DNA of 64,000 nucleotides from contig NZ_JAFRDR010000008.1 in the NCBI RefSeq assembly GCF_017377795.1, positions 186,001-250,000 on the forward strand. The letters run 5' to 3'. The notes below the pieces were generated by a model, which saw nothing but the letters and a program-made list of their open reading frames with translations, made no database searches and had not been told where the DNA came from. Source of the stretch: Williamsia soli (lineage in GTDB: Bacteria > Actinomycetota > Actinomycetes > Mycobacteriales > Mycobacteriaceae). The position numbers and the translations under genes are program-made. Positions within the stretch are counted from its first letter, which is position 1. Every line of letters begins with the position of its first letter. Positions 1 through 9,400 of this stretch are shown here, piece by piece.

Positions 1-522
1 CGACTTTCGACGGCCGCGAACCTTTCCCGAAGTGGTGAGTTCAGCGGCGAGCAGCGCGTCGAGGCTGTCGCCCGAGACAGCAGTGCTGCGCCGGTGATCG
101 CCGATGCGCCTGGTTGCGGGATCGATCGTGTACAAACTCATCCCGGTGTCGCCGAGGTCCACCACCACCACTGATGTGAACCGATTGATCTCGCCTGCGG
201 AGATCAGGTGGTGCGCGATCGCCTCGGTCTCGGCCACCAAATGGATCTGGCGTTTTGCACCGGTGCCGCGCGACGCGATCTCGCGGGCCTGCTCGTCCGT
301 TCGGTACGCCACCCCGATCGTGGCCACGCTCGTGTTGTTGTCGCGTGCCGTACCCAGCATGAGGTCGATGCCGGAGTTGACGCGGCCGGCGCGGGTCAAC
401 CCGTCTGTGGGGTCGACGTCGATGACACGGTTGACCGTGTGAGTACGACCGGCCTCATCGGTGGTCAGCAGGACACAGTGGATCATTCCACTGCCTGCGG
501 ACAAACCCAATGAGGTGGTCAT
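1..522 (-). CDS. Hypothetical protein with actin/Hsp70-like fold signature, C-terminus beyond the edge
   Basis: An ORF open to the left edge reads 174 codons from an ATG at 522 with no stop. The protein starts MTTSLGLSAGSGMIHCVLLT and later carries VVVVDLGDTGMSLYTID, which looks like a phosphate-2 loop of the actin/Hsp70 ATPase superfamily, followed by GDSLDALLAAEL where Hsp70s have their GGDDFD helix. Similar N-termini occur in mycobacterial proteins of unknown function (recalled, not searched). No signal peptide is seen. The visible end turns basic (GKVRGRRKS), perhaps a linker to a further domain. The gap to the next gene (523-702) is not coding and probably holds its promoter. Function unknown; the fold assignment is tentative. 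Confidence 0.55.
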   Translation of the reverse strand, partial: MTTSLGLSAGSGMIHCVLLTTDEAGRTHTVNRVIDVDPTDGLTRAGRVNSGIDLMLGTARDNNTSVATIGVAYRTDEQAREIASRGTGAKRQIHLVAETEAIAHHLISAGEINRFTSVVVVDLGDTGMSLYTIDPATRRIGDHRRSTAVSGDSLDALLAAELTTSGKVRGRRKS

Positions 523-702
523 GACTCTCTTCCGGCTCGATGATGGTCTCGGTCGTCCGGGTTCTGCAATTGCTGCCATCCCCCGGCGGGGCCGCTCTCA
601 CCACCCCAACACTGCCTCTTGAGAACTGCATCGCCCGTAAGGATGAAAGTGTTCATCTTTACTGACTGCAAGTTCAAGATGCAGTACTACGAACCATTGT
701 AA

Positions 703-1056
703 TCAGTCTGTGCCCAAAGGGTCGATGGAGGTCGCGAGCCAGAGGATGGCCACGCCGGCGAGAGTCATCGCGACCACGTCCGCGAAGCGACCTCGGACCT
801 CGAGCAGACCGACCCGAGAAGTCGGTATGAGGGCGCGCAGAAGGGCGGCGAGAAGCGCCGCTGATCCGAAGACGAACGCGCCACGCCGCCAGCGATCGAC
901 GATCAGGAAAACAGCCGCCACGATGACGACCGCCATCACTGCCAAGAACGGAATCTGGACCAGTACCCAGCGCAATTGGCGAACACGGTGCAGCCGGCGC
1001 GCGCGAGCGCGGCCACTGCCCGGGGTGGTCGGCTCGGTTGCCGAGGTACTGGACAT
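703..1056 (-). CDS. DUF3017 family small membrane protein
   Basis: A 117-residue protein with a basic, Ser/Thr-rich N-terminus (RARARRLHRVRQLR) and three hydrophobic stretches at about 30-50, 58-75 and 90-107, so an integral membrane protein. It starts 5 bases after the folD stop on the same strand, so it is almost certainly co-transcribed with folD. DUF3017 proteins sit directly downstream of folD across mycobacteria and relatives (Rv3355c position), and this one matches in size, topology and position. No catalytic motif is visible and the molecular role is unknown. Confidence 0.8.
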   Translation of the reverse strand: MSSTSATEPTTPGSGRARARRLHRVRQLRWVLVQIPFLAVMAVVIVAAVFLIVDRWRRGAFVFGSAALLAALLRALIPTSRVGLLEVRGRFADVVAMTLAGVAILWLATSIDPLGTD

Positions 1057-1061
1057 CGCGA

Positions 1062-1931
1062 TCAGGCGCGAGCCAACGCGGCCTCAGCGCGTTCGACGAC
1101 GTTCGCCAACAAGAAGGCCCGTGTGAGCGGGCCCACTCCTCCCGGATTAGGTGAGACATGCCCGGCCACATCCCAGACGTCCTGCGCGACGTCGCCGACG
1201 AGCCCGTCCGCCGTTCGACTGACGCCGACATCGATCACTGCGGCTCCGGGTTTGACCATGGTCGCCGTGATGAGTCCGGGGACACCTGCTGCCGCGATCA
1301 CGATGTCTGCCCGGGAGACCTCGGCCGCGAGGTCGCGGGTGCCGGTATGGCACAGGGTCACGGTGGCGTTCTCGGTGCGGCGGGTCAGCAACAGCCCGAT
1401 CGGACGGCCGACGGTGACCCCGCGGCCCACGACCACGACGTGTGCACCCTTGACCGGCACGTCGTATCTGCGCAGCAGATGCAGGATGCCGCGCGGCGTG
1501 CACGGCAACGCGCTCTGCGATGTCCCCGCACCGTCGAGGACCAGTCGGCCGAGATTGATCGGGTGCAGGCCGTCGGCGTCCTTCTCGGGGTCGATGCGCT
1601 CGAGAGCCGCATTCTCGTCGAGATGTTTGGGCAACGGCAGCTGCACGATGTAGCCGGTGCACCCCGGATCCGCGTTCAGCTCATCGATCGCCGCGTTGAG
1701 CTGCTCGGTCGTGATGTCGGCTGGAAGATCTTTGCGAATGGACGCGATCCCGACCTTGGCGCAGTCGTTGTGCTTACCGCGCACATAGGCCTGCGATCCC
1801 GGGTCGTCCCCGACCAAAATCGTGCCGAGACCGGGCGTGATGCCGGATTCCCGTAGCTTCTCGACCCGCTCCTTGAGGTCGACGAAGACCTCATCGCGGG
1901 TGGCTTTTCCGTCAAGTACAGCTGCGCTCAC
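1062..1931 (-). CDS. folD: Bifunctional methylenetetrahydrofolate dehydrogenase/methenyltetrahydrofolate cyclohydrolase
   Basis: FolD interconverts 5,10-methylene-THF, 5,10-methenyl-THF and 10-formyl-THF in the cytosol, supplying one-carbon units for purines and formyl-Met. The 289-residue length is typical. Visible motifs are the catalytic Tyr49-x3-Lys53 in YVRGKHNDC, the folate-site QLPLP at 97-101, the DADGLHP segment near 118-124 and the NAD(P) loop [12 protein letters not shown] near 166-177. Translation starts at a GTG (1931). It leads a two-gene unit with the DUF3017 gene. Nothing unusual is seen in the protein. Confidence 0.97.
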   Translation of the reverse strand: MSAAVLDGKATRDEVFVDLKERVEKLRESGITPGLGTILVGDDPGSQAYVRGKHNDCAKVGIASIRKDLPADITTEQLNAAIDELNADPGCTGYIVQLPLPKHLDENAALERIDPEKDADGLHPINLGRLVLDGAGTSQSALPCTPRGILHLLRRYDVPVKGAHVVVVGRGVTVGRPIGLLLTRRTENATVTLCHTGTRDLAAEVSRADIVIAAAGVPGLITATMVKPGAAVIDVGVSRTADGLVGDVAQDVWDVAGHVSPNPGGVGPLTRAFLLANVVERAEAALARA

Positions 1932-1979
1932 GACGCCATTGTTTCAGGTTGTGCGCATTGCCTGCCGCTGGCCCGCCAA

Positions 1980-3014
1980 CTACTCGAGATCGAACCACGC
2001 AACGCGCGGCGATCCGATGCCGCCGACCCACACTCTCCCGTCTCGTTCGCTCACTCCGGTGCTCTGACCGAATCCCGGGAGATCGACCCGATGGTCGGCA
2101 ACCACCCGCCCGCTCGGCAGGTGGATCTTGAGCACCCACAACGGCGCCACCGGCTCGGGCAGCAGTCGCTCCGGGATTTTCCATACGAGTCGTCGAGCCC
2201 GCGGACAACCGGCCAGGACTTCCAGTGGGCGGCTGCGCAGGCCCGCCATCGCCAGCCACAGGTGCTCACCGTCCGGAGACAGTGAACAGTTGTCGGGATA
2301 ACCCGGCAGACCATCACGTAGCACCTCACTCGTGCCCGTCGTCGGCTCCCAGGAGCGCAGACTGCAGTCTCCCGTCTCGGCGATGATCACCCGGCCGTCG
2401 TGGGTGACCAGACCATTCGCGAACTGCAGTCCGGTCAGCAGCACTGTCGCCCGCGGCGGTCCCGACTCGTCGCCGAGATCCACCCGGATCAGTCGTCCCG
2501 AACCGCCGTGCTCGATGATGTCGGCCTTGTAGTCGTCCAGGGAGAACCGGGTCGTCGACTGCGTCAGGTGCAGTTCCAGAGGTCGCGGTGTCGATCCACC
2601 CGAGTGACGGGTGACGATCACGTTGGAGCAGAACGTCAACGGTTCACCGTCGACGTGGTCGAGGACGACTCGTATCTCGCCACTGCTCATGTCCATCGAG
2701 AGGAGCCCGCGTCTGCTGTCGCAGATCAGCAGGGTCTCGCCGATCACCTCGAGGCCCAGTGGTTGACCGCCGGTGTTCGCGACCACATCCCACCGCCCGG
2801 TGCCGGCGTCGATGGCGATGATGTTCCCGTCGACCGTCCCTGTCCAGATCCGGCCGCGGTTGTCGGCGACGACGTCCTCGGGTGAGGACGACCCGACGTC
2901 GACCACGGTGATCTCCGGGGTCAGCGGCGTAGGCCAACCGGCTGTGTCCACCGGGGTCGGCGTCCACTTGACCGGTGCGATCGTCGGCTTGCGTCGTCTC
3001 GATCGAGTGGTCAC
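1980..3014 (-). CDS. SMP-30/strictosidine-synthase-like beta-propeller protein
   Basis: A 344-residue protein if translation starts at the GTG at 3014, whose GTGA overlaps the stop of the upstream pentapeptide gene. The reading frame stays open further upstream, but that extension is Arg-rich shadow translation of the neighbour. Repeated blade-like segments such as EDVVADNRGRIWTGTVDGNI, FANGLVTHDGRVIIAETGD and LPGYPDNCSLSPDGEHLWLA are typical of the strictosidine synthase/gluconolactonase six-bladed propeller family. The family hydrolyses lactones or esters with a bound divalent metal; the substrate here cannot be inferred. No signal peptide is seen, so it is probably cytosolic. It is translationally coupled to the pentapeptide-repeat gene. 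Confidence 0.8.
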   Translation of the reverse strand: MTTRSRRRKPTIAPVKWTPTPVDTAGWPTPLTPEITVVDVGSSSPEDVVADNRGRIWTGTVDGNIIAIDAGTGRWDVVANTGGQPLGLEVIGETLLICDSRRGLLSMDMSSGEIRVVLDHVDGEPLTFCSNVIVTRHSGGSTPRPLELHLTQSTTRFSLDDYKADIIEHGGSGRLIRVDLGDESGPPRATVLLTGLQFANGLVTHDGRVIIAETGDCSLRSWEPTTGTSEVLRDGLPGYPDNCSLSPDGEHLWLAMAGLRSRPLEVLAGCPRARRLVWKIPERLLPEPVAPLWVLKIHLPSGRVVADHRVDLPGFGQSTGVSERDGRVWVGGIGSPRVAWFDLE

Positions 3015-3616
3015 CCCTGCCCTCCGATCCGCAGGCCGTGAGCCGCGGCGAACTCCAGGGCCTGGCCGGCGTCCACGAGGGCATCGACGACGGATGCCTG
3101 CAGCCAGAGCACCGGGTCCACCCGCGCGCCGCGCAGGTCGGCCTTGTCGAGTTTTGCGTCGATGGCGCGCACTCCGGTGAGGTCGGCCCCGGACAGATCC
3201 GCGCCGATCAGTGTCGAATCCGACAGGTTGGCCTCTCGGAGTCGGCAACCTCGCAGCACCGCACCTGACAGATCGACCCCTCCGATCGACGTCAACGACA
3301 GGTCACAGTCGATCAGTGTCAGCGGCCTGACCCGGGAGTTCGTGATGACGGTCCCCAGCAGGCTGCAGTCGGTCATCTCGACCTTGTTCAGGTGCGTGCG
3401 TTCGAAATGGCAGTTTCGAAAGGCGCTCGCGCTGTGAACCGAACGGGAGAGGTTGGCTCCGCTGAAATCGCAGTCAGTGAATGTTACTGCTCGCGTTCGC
3501 AATTCACTGAGATCGGATTCGATGAAACTGCAACCGACATACTCACGATCGGACCAGTCCTCGCCCGAGAAGTCAGCGAAATCGAACCGTTCGTCCCGAG
3601 AAACGTCAACACTCAT
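3011..3616 (-). CDS. Pentapeptide-repeat protein
   Basis: A 201-residue protein starting at ATG 3616 (MSVDVSRDERF). A longer reading frame exists but would run into the divergent trmL gene. From about residue 10 onward the sequence is largely A(D/N)LxX-type pentapeptides (for example FADFSGEDWSDREYVGCSFI, ANLSRSVHS, GADLSGADLTGV), which fold into a right-handed quadrilateral beta-helix. Some relatives (MfpA, Qnr) mimic DNA and protect gyrase, but that function cannot be assigned from repeats alone. The C-terminal 35 residues are non-repetitive (WLQASVVDALVDAGQALEFA). It is transcribed away from trmL and coupled to the propeller gene. Confidence 0.88.
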   Translation of the reverse strand: MSVDVSRDERFDFADFSGEDWSDREYVGCSFIESDLSELRTRAVTFTDCDFSGANLSRSVHSASAFRNCHFERTHLNKVEMTDCSLLGTVITNSRVRPLTLIDCDLSLTSIGGVDLSGAVLRGCRLREANLSDSTLIGADLSGADLTGVRAIDAKLDKADLRGARVDPVLWLQASVVDALVDAGQALEFAAAHGLRIGGQG

Positions 3617-3699
3617 GTGCACATGTCTACACGGGTCGTGTAAACCGACGGGCTGACACCGGTTTGTCGACGATGCGACCGATGCGGCAAGCTCAGGGG

Positions 3700-4164
3700 G
3701 TGTTTCGACTGCTGTTCCATGAACCTCGCATCCCACCGAACACGGGAAATGCGATCCGGCTCGCCGCCAATACCGGGTGTGAATTACACCTGGTGGAACC
3801 GCTCGGCTTCGACCTGTCCGAACCAAAGGTCAAGCGAGCCGGGCTCGACTACCACGACATGGCATCGGTGACCGTCCACCCCGACCTGTTCGCCGCCTGG
3901 AAAGCACTTGCCCCGCAACGGGTATACGCGTTCACCGCGCACGCGGACACGTTCTACACAGACATCAGCTACCAACCGGGCGACGTGCTGCTGTTCGGTC
4001 CCGAACCGACCGGGCTGTCCGACACTGTGTTGGCGGACCCTCATGTGACCGAACGGGTCCGTATTCCCATGCTGCCGGGACGGCGATCACTCAATCTGGC
4101 GAACGCAGCCAGCATTGTGATGTACGAGGCCTGGCGGCAGCACGGCTTTCCTGGCGCGGTCTAG
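3700..4164 (+). CDS. trmL: tRNA (cytidine/uridine-34-2'-O)-methyltransferase, SpoU family
   Basis: TrmL methylates the wobble-base ribose of certain tRNA-Leu species using S-adenosylmethionine. From the GTG at 3700 the product is 154 residues, the normal family length, and begins with the conserved FRLLFHEPRIPPNTGNAIRL block. SPOUT knot motifs follow: LLFGPEPTGL and IPMLPGRRSLNLANAASIVMYE. In-frame starts at 3664 (TTG), 3673 and 3682 (ATG) would add up to 12 residues; none has a good ribosome site, and the purine run CAGGGG abuts the 3700 start, so the exact start is uncertain. In M. tuberculosis the homologue (Rv3366) also lies upstream of dnaE2; here the retron island sits between them. Confidence 0.92.
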   Translation: MFRLLFHEPRIPPNTGNAIRLAANTGCELHLVEPLGFDLSEPKVKRAGLDYHDMASVTVHPDLFAAWKALAPQRVYAFTAHADTFYTDISYQPGDVLLFGPEPTGLSDTVLADPHVTERVRIPMLPGRRSLNLANAASIVMYEAWRQHGFPGAV

Positions 4165-4176
4165 CCGGTCGACAGG

Positions 4177-4596
4177 TCAGTCGATCGGCAGTCCCCGCAT
4201 GATGAACTTGCGCAGCATTGCGGTGGTCGGTTCCTCAATACGCAGTTCGGCGTTATCGGTGGCTGTCGGGGCGACCACGTTCAGGAGTAGTTGACCGCCG
4301 GCGAGGATATCCGCGGAATAGGCGCTGTTGTCGCGACTCCATTCCATGTGCAGGCCACCCTCAGGGGTCGCGGTAGGCGTTGATTCCGCCCAGTACGAAC
4401 TCTGCAGTCCGTCGAAGTATCTCTCGAAGAATTCCTTCGCGGCTGCGGTCGGGGCCAGTGAGTCTTCCCCCTGCCAGCCGTCCTCGAGTCCGAGAACATG
4501 CTCGAGTCGGGCGTCGAGATTCTGCTTGGTGTCGCTGGGGTCCGCGGCACCGGGAGTTTGACGGTCGAGATTGCTCGAATAATTGCTCAGGCTCAT
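4177..4596 (-). CDS. Small unknown protein downstream of the retron reverse transcriptase
   Basis: A 139-residue acidic protein that I do not recognise. It contains LEHVLGLEDGWQGEDSLAPT early and PTATPEGGLHMEWSRDNSAYSADIL in the middle, a pattern (Leu-rich, Gly-Trp, then pro-glycine and an EW strand) also seen in small uncharacterised proteins of mobile defence or toxin-antitoxin loci (recollection only). It lies 58 bases after the reverse transcriptase stop in the same direction, so it could be a retron accessory protein or an independent gene. No membrane segment and no catalytic motif is visible. It ends 12 bases from the convergent trmL stop. Confidence 0.6.
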   Translation of the reverse strand: MSLSNYSSNLDRQTPGAADPSDTKQNLDARLEHVLGLEDGWQGEDSLAPTAAAKEFFERYFDGLQSSYWAESTPTATPEGGLHMEWSRDNSAYSADILAGGQLLLNVVAPTATDNAELRIEEPTTAMLRKFIMRGLPID

Positions 4597-4654
4597 TTAC
4601 CGATGTTAGGCGCCTTCCGCTCGGAGGTATAGGGCGGTCGGGGGGTGTTCATCT

Positions 4655-5932
4655 CTAGCGATCCCAGTCCACCTGCTCCGCCAACGCCAGCAAGGTGTTT
4701 CGTCGCCGCGGGCTGCTTGCCCCGATCCAGGCGATCTTGCCGTGCACGTGCGCGCGGAAATTCGGGTGCGCCGACCTGTTCTGCGCCTGCGCACCGGTGC
4801 GAATCGCGTTGTGCAGCAGTGCTCGAAGGTTGTCGTAGTCACGTCGGGCGACTCGCGGTTGATCGTTGACCACCAGCCCGGCCAATTGCTGGCGTTGGTG
4901 CGCACGCATGGTCTTCGTCTTGTCCGGATGGACGGTGAAACCCTCGTCGGCAACGATGCGCAGCACCACCCACAGCACTGCTTCCGGATTCATGTGGTCG
5001 CCGGAGATCGCCAGGTCATCACCATACCGGCTGTAATGCAATCTGTTTCGCTGGGCGTATCCCCAGATCCGACGATCCATGGCACGCATCACGAGATTCG
5101 CCAACGCCGGAGAAGTCGGTGCGCCCTGCGGTAGGTGCCGCTGCCTCAGCAGTGCCGCCTGCCGGTGGTCGATGTCCCGAAGATGGGCGATGGGCGTGGT
5201 TGTCGTGCACAGTTCTGCCAGGACTCGCGCGGTCCTCTCGTAGCCCACCGCCGCGAAAATTGCCTTCACCCTGGCTGTTCCGATCGAAGAAAAGCAGTCC
5301 CGCAGGTCCAACCGGACCACCACCGGACGATCGGTGTGCGGCCAGGCGAAGCTTGCGGTCGAGGTACCGGGAACGAACCCCTGGGCGGCCCGGTGCGGCG
5401 GGATGTGGTCGAGGATTGTGCGCAGTACGCGTCGTTGGATTTCCCTCAGGTGAGGTTTGGGCGCCTCGATCATCCGGACGCCGTCACGTTTCGGCACTTG
5501 CCAGTACCTGTAGTGCTGTAGCGGACCGTCCTTCGTCCGCAGCCAGTGACCCCGATCGGCGAACCACTCCAGTTCGCCGACAGTCAGGTTGAGCCAGCGC
5601 GCCACGTCCGAATAGTCCGGTAACCGGGGCAGGTCGAACCGCATGACGGGGTCCGCCGGATCGTCGAACTCCCGGCTGCGCGGCTCGCCGATCAGCGGCG
5701 CGAGAAACGTCCGGACATCGCCCAGATCGGTGGGTCGTTCCGGGAATCGGTCGAGCAGCATTCCGAGCAGCTCCGTGACCACGGGCTGTTCCACCGTAGC
5801 CACCAGCATCTCGACGAGCGCCGAGACCGTCCAGCGCGGATCGACCTCGAGCCTCGTCAGCAAGTGCTCGACCGAGTCCGCGGTCAGGCGCATACGTGGC
5901 CCCAGACCACCCAAGGAGTAGCTGTCGTTCAT
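4655..5932 (-). CDS. Retron-type reverse transcriptase
   Basis: A 425-residue RNA-directed DNA polymerase. The fingers/palm begin near residue 120 (LPDYSDVARWLNLTVGELEW), with VVVRLDLRDCFSS (catalytic Asp of RT motif A), LPQGAPTSPALANLVM (motif B) and YSRYGDDLAIS (motif C, YGDD where retrons usually have YADD). Retron hallmarks appear in altered form: AWPH ahead of motif A fits the AxxH part of NAxxH, and QQLAGLVVN sits where VTG is expected. About 115 N-terminal residues precede the RT core and may be an extra domain. The ATG at 5932 follows the putative msr-msd RNA by 24 bases. Such enzymes make branched msDNA, usually for anti-phage defence. Confidence 0.88.
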   Translation of the reverse strand: MNDSYSLGGLGPRMRLTADSVEHLLTRLEVDPRWTVSALVEMLVATVEQPVVTELLGMLLDRFPERPTDLGDVRTFLAPLIGEPRSREFDDPADPVMRFDLPRLPDYSDVARWLNLTVGELEWFADRGHWLRTKDGPLQHYRYWQVPKRDGVRMIEAPKPHLREIQRRVLRTILDHIPPHRAAQGFVPGTSTASFAWPHTDRPVVVRLDLRDCFSSIGTARVKAIFAAVGYERTARVLAELCTTTTPIAHLRDIDHRQAALLRQRHLPQGAPTSPALANLVMRAMDRRIWGYAQRNRLHYSRYGDDLAISGDHMNPEAVLWVVLRIVADEGFTVHPDKTKTMRAHQRQQLAGLVVNDQPRVARRDYDNLRALLHNAIRTGAQAQNRSAHPNFRAHVHGKIAWIGASSPRRRNTLLALAEQVDWDR

Positions 5933-5956
5933 GAAGGTTGGCCCGTCACGAATCAG

Positions 5957-6116
5957 ATGCGCGACGGGGAGGTGACCACGAGCTTGTGTCGGCGGCGCCG
6001 GCTGGCACGCGGAGCGTGCGGAGCGGCGTCGGACGCTGATACCAACTGCGAGATGTACCCAGGGGTTGCCCCTGAGACGGGTTCGAAGAACCCACTCTCA
6101 CCTCCCCACCGCGCAC
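5957..6116 (-). ncRNA. Putative retron msr-msd RNA
   Basis: Directly upstream of the RT and on its strand, two segments pair over 19 contiguous positions: a1 (6116-6098) with a2 (5975-5957). The 10-bp core GGGGAGGTGA/TCACCTCCCC is perfect and the extension contains G-U pairs that exist only in RNA made from the RT strand. Inside lie, in order, a 6-bp stem with a 3-nt loop (6093-6079), a second stem of up to 8 bp with a 3-nt CAA loop (6076-6058), and a longer imperfect stem capped by GCACGC-TCC-GCGTGC (6019-6005). Two short msr hairpins plus one long msd hairpin enclosed by an a1/a2 stem is the retron layout. A TANNNT-type box, TACGAT, lies at 6128-6123. The branching guanosine cannot be assigned by eye. 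Confidence 0.72.
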
Positions 6117-6157
6117 ACATGCATCGTAGCTGTGCTTGTCTGGCTCGCTCCTGATTT

Positions 6158-6241
6158 TGTCCAAACGACGGCACGCTCAACGGCGATATCAGCACGCTCA
6201 ACGGTATTTTCGGCACGGTCGGCGGCAGTTTCGGCACGCTC
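6158..6241 (-). repeat. Four tandem 21-nt repeat units, consensus GA(G/C)CGTGCCG-N12
   Basis: Read on the minus strand, four consecutive 21-nt units begin GAGCGTGCCG, GACCGTGCCG, GAGCGTGCTG and GAGCGTGCCG, each followed by 11-12 variable bases. The same unit with the same period occurs at 37916-38106. The rest of the gap between the retron RNA and the dnaE2 stop (6242-6409) contains no gene I can support; it holds GAGCGAGC-type purine-rich patches and nothing else recognisable. Confidence 0.8.
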
Positions 6242-6409
6242 GACGGAACCACACACGAAGGTCTGAGCGAGCCCAGCGATGCAAGGGCCTGGGAGGTGTG
6301 GCCGCGGTTGTTCTGGACTGCCGACGAACGAGCGCCAGCGAGGTGAGGAGAAGGGAAGAACAACCGCCTGATGGCCACACCGACAAGCGAGCGGAGCGAG
6401 CAGACAAAC

Positions 6410-9400
6410 TCAAGCCCAGTCCCTTGACCTCGTCCCGACCCTCAGGTCCATGCGTTGGAGGCGTTCTGCCACCACGGTCACGGCTCCTTCAGCGTTTTGC
6501 ACCCGGCCGCGGATCAGCAGGGCCGGGGCCGTCTGGGCGAGTTTGCGGTACTTGGCCCACAACCCCACCGAGCAGACCACGTTGATCATCCCGGTCTCGT
6601 CTTCGAGGTTCACGAAGGTCACCCCTGACGCGGTGGCGGGCCGCTGCCTGTGGGTGACCGCTCCCCCGACGAGCACCCGCGAGCCGTCGGGTACCGACAG
6701 CAGATCGACGGCCGCGATCACACCCAGCGCATCGAGTTGGGGCCGGATGAATTCGGTGGGGTAGTTCCCTGGGCTGACCCCGGTGGCCCAGACGTCCGAG
6801 GCCGCCATCTCGACATCGCTCATCCCCGGTAGCGCCGGCGAGGTGTTGATCTCGTGCAGCGGGAGCCGATCAGATTTCTCCTGCGCTGCCGCACCCGCAT
6901 CCCAGAGAGCTTGGCGCCGACTGGTCCCGAAGCATTCGAGTGCACCCGCGGTCGCAAGCGCCTCGAGCTGCCGGGTGTTGACGTCGCACCGCCGGGAGAG
7001 GTCGGCGGCATTGGTGAACGCCCCACCTGATGTGCGTTCGGCGACGATCGCCTCGGCCAGGTCGATACCTATGTGTTTCACCGAGCCCAGTCCGAGGCGG
7101 ACGTCCAAGCCGGCATTCTCCAGGTCCGCGTGCGGTTGCGACAGGTTGACGTCCGGCCCATGCACCTTGACGCCGTGCCTTCGGGCGTCGGCGACCAGTG
7201 ACTGTGGTGAGTAGAAACCCATGGGCTGCGCCTTGATCAGGGCGGCGCAGAATGCGGCGGGATGATGGAGTTTGAGCCAGGAGGAATAGAACACGAGCGA
7301 GGCGAAACTCTGCGAATGACTCTCTGGGAAACCGAAATTGGCAAACGCGGCCATCTTCTCGAAGACGCGGTCGGCCACCTCACCGGTGATGCCGTGCAGC
7401 TCTTTCATTCCTTCATAGAACCGGGCGCGCAAGCGCTCCATCTTCTCCGGGGAACGCTTCGACCCCATCGCCCGTCGCAGCTGATCGGCTTCAGCGGAAC
7501 TGAATCCGGCGACGTCCACGGCCAGTTGCATCAGCTGTTCCTGGAAGAGCGGCACGCCCAGGGTCCGCTCCAGTGCCGGCTTCATCGAGGGGTGTTCACA
7601 GGTTGCCTCTTCCAGGCCGTTGCGGCGCCGGATGTACGGGTGCACCGAGCCGCCCTGGATCGGGCCCGGCCGGATGAGTGCCACCTCGACCACGAGGTCG
7701 TAGAACTTCCGCGGCTTGAGCCGGGGCAGGGTTGCCATCTGCGCCCGCGACTCCACCTGGAACACCCCTACGGTGTCTGCCTTGCAGAGCATGTCGTAGA
7801 CCGCCGGCTCGGTGAGATCGATCTTCGCCAGGTCGACGTGGATGCCGCGGTGTTCGGCGAGAAAGTCGATGGCGTAGTGGATGGCCGAGAGCATGCCGAG
7901 ACCCAGCAGGTCGAACTTCACCAATCCGATTGCTGCACAATCGTCTTTGTCCCACTGCAGCACGCTGCGATTGGGCATCCGGGCCCATTCGGTGGGGCAC
8001 ACATCGGCGATGGGCCGGTCGCAGATCACCATGCCGCCGGAGTGGATGCCCAGGTGTCTCGGCATGCCGTTGATCTGCCCGGCCAGATCGAGCACATCAT
8101 CGGGGATGTCGCTGTCTGTCGGCTGAGCCTTGTCGTACCGCTGCACCTGTTTGCTCCAGGCATCCTGCTGTCCCACCGAATAGCCGAGCGCACGCGCCAT
8201 GTCGCGGACCGACGACTTGCCGCGGTACGTGATCACGTTGGCCACCTGCGCGGCGTTCTGCCTGCCGTACCGCTGATACACGTACTGGATCGCTTCTTCA
8301 CGGCGGTCCGATTCGATGTCGACATCGATGTCCGGCGGGCCGTCCCTGGCCGGGGACAGGAATCGTTCGAACAACAGACTGTTCCCCACCGGATCGATTG
8401 CGGTGACCCCGAGGGAGTAGCAGACTGCCGAGTTCGCCGCACTGCCCCGACCCTGACAGAGGATGTCGTGGGTACGGCAGAACGAGACGATGTCGTGTAC
8501 CACCAGGAAATAGCCGGGGAATCCCAGTGAATCGATCACGTTCAACTCATGTTCGATCTGCTGATACGCCTGGGGATGACTCTGGGGTGGGCCGTACCTC
8601 TCCAGTGCTCCCCTGGCCGTCAGTTCACGTAGCCACGAACTCTCGGTGTAGCCCTCGGGCACATCGAACGGCGGCAACTTGGGCGCGATCAGATGCAGCC
8701 CGAACGCCAGGTCCCGGGCCAGCATCGCGGCGTTGTCGATGGCGTCGGGATGTGCACTGAGCAATCGCATCATCTCGTCACCACTGCGCAGATGTGCCCC
8801 GCCCAGCGGACCGAGCCAGCCGTCCATGTCGTCGAGGCTGCGTCTGGCGCGGACCGCGGCCATCGCCATCGCCAGCCGCCGGCGATGTGGCGCCGAGAAG
8901 TGGGCACCGGTGGTGGCCACCGTGGCGACGCGGTTGCGCCGGGCCACCCACGCGAGTGCGGCATTGCGTTCGTCGTCATCGGCTGCGCCCTGCGCTGTCA
9001 ACTCCATCACCACGTTGTCGCGACCGAATTTCTCGATCAGGTCACGCAATGCCGCTTCCGCGGCCGACGGTCCGCCGGTCGACAAAGCTTGTCGCACACT
9101 TCCTTTACGACAGCCGCTGAGGATCAGCCAGTGCCCGGCCGCGGCCTGCGCCAGGGTGTCGATGTCGAATCGGAGCAACCCCTTCTCGCCCGCCGCCATG
9201 TGTCCGTCCGCGAGCTGCCGGGACAGTCTCCGGTAGCCCTCCTGACCGCGGGCCAACACCAGCAGATGCGCACCCTCCGGGTCGGCCACCCCCGTGCGGG
9301 CCGAGTCGTGTTCGAGCGAGAGTTCGGACCCGAAGACTGTTGGCAGTTCCCATTCCAGGGCTGCCTCGGCGAAGCGCACCACCCCGTAGAAACCGTTGTG

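Noticed and set aside
6079-6093. GGGTTCGAAGAACCC as a tRNA T-arm or integration att site
   Set aside because: The loop is only three bases and there is no acceptor or CCA context; it fits better as the first msr hairpin of the retron RNA.
7262-8530. A 422-codon plus-strand frame inside dnaE2
   Set aside because: It is the high-GC antisense shadow of the DnaE2 palm region and has no similarity pattern or ribosome site.
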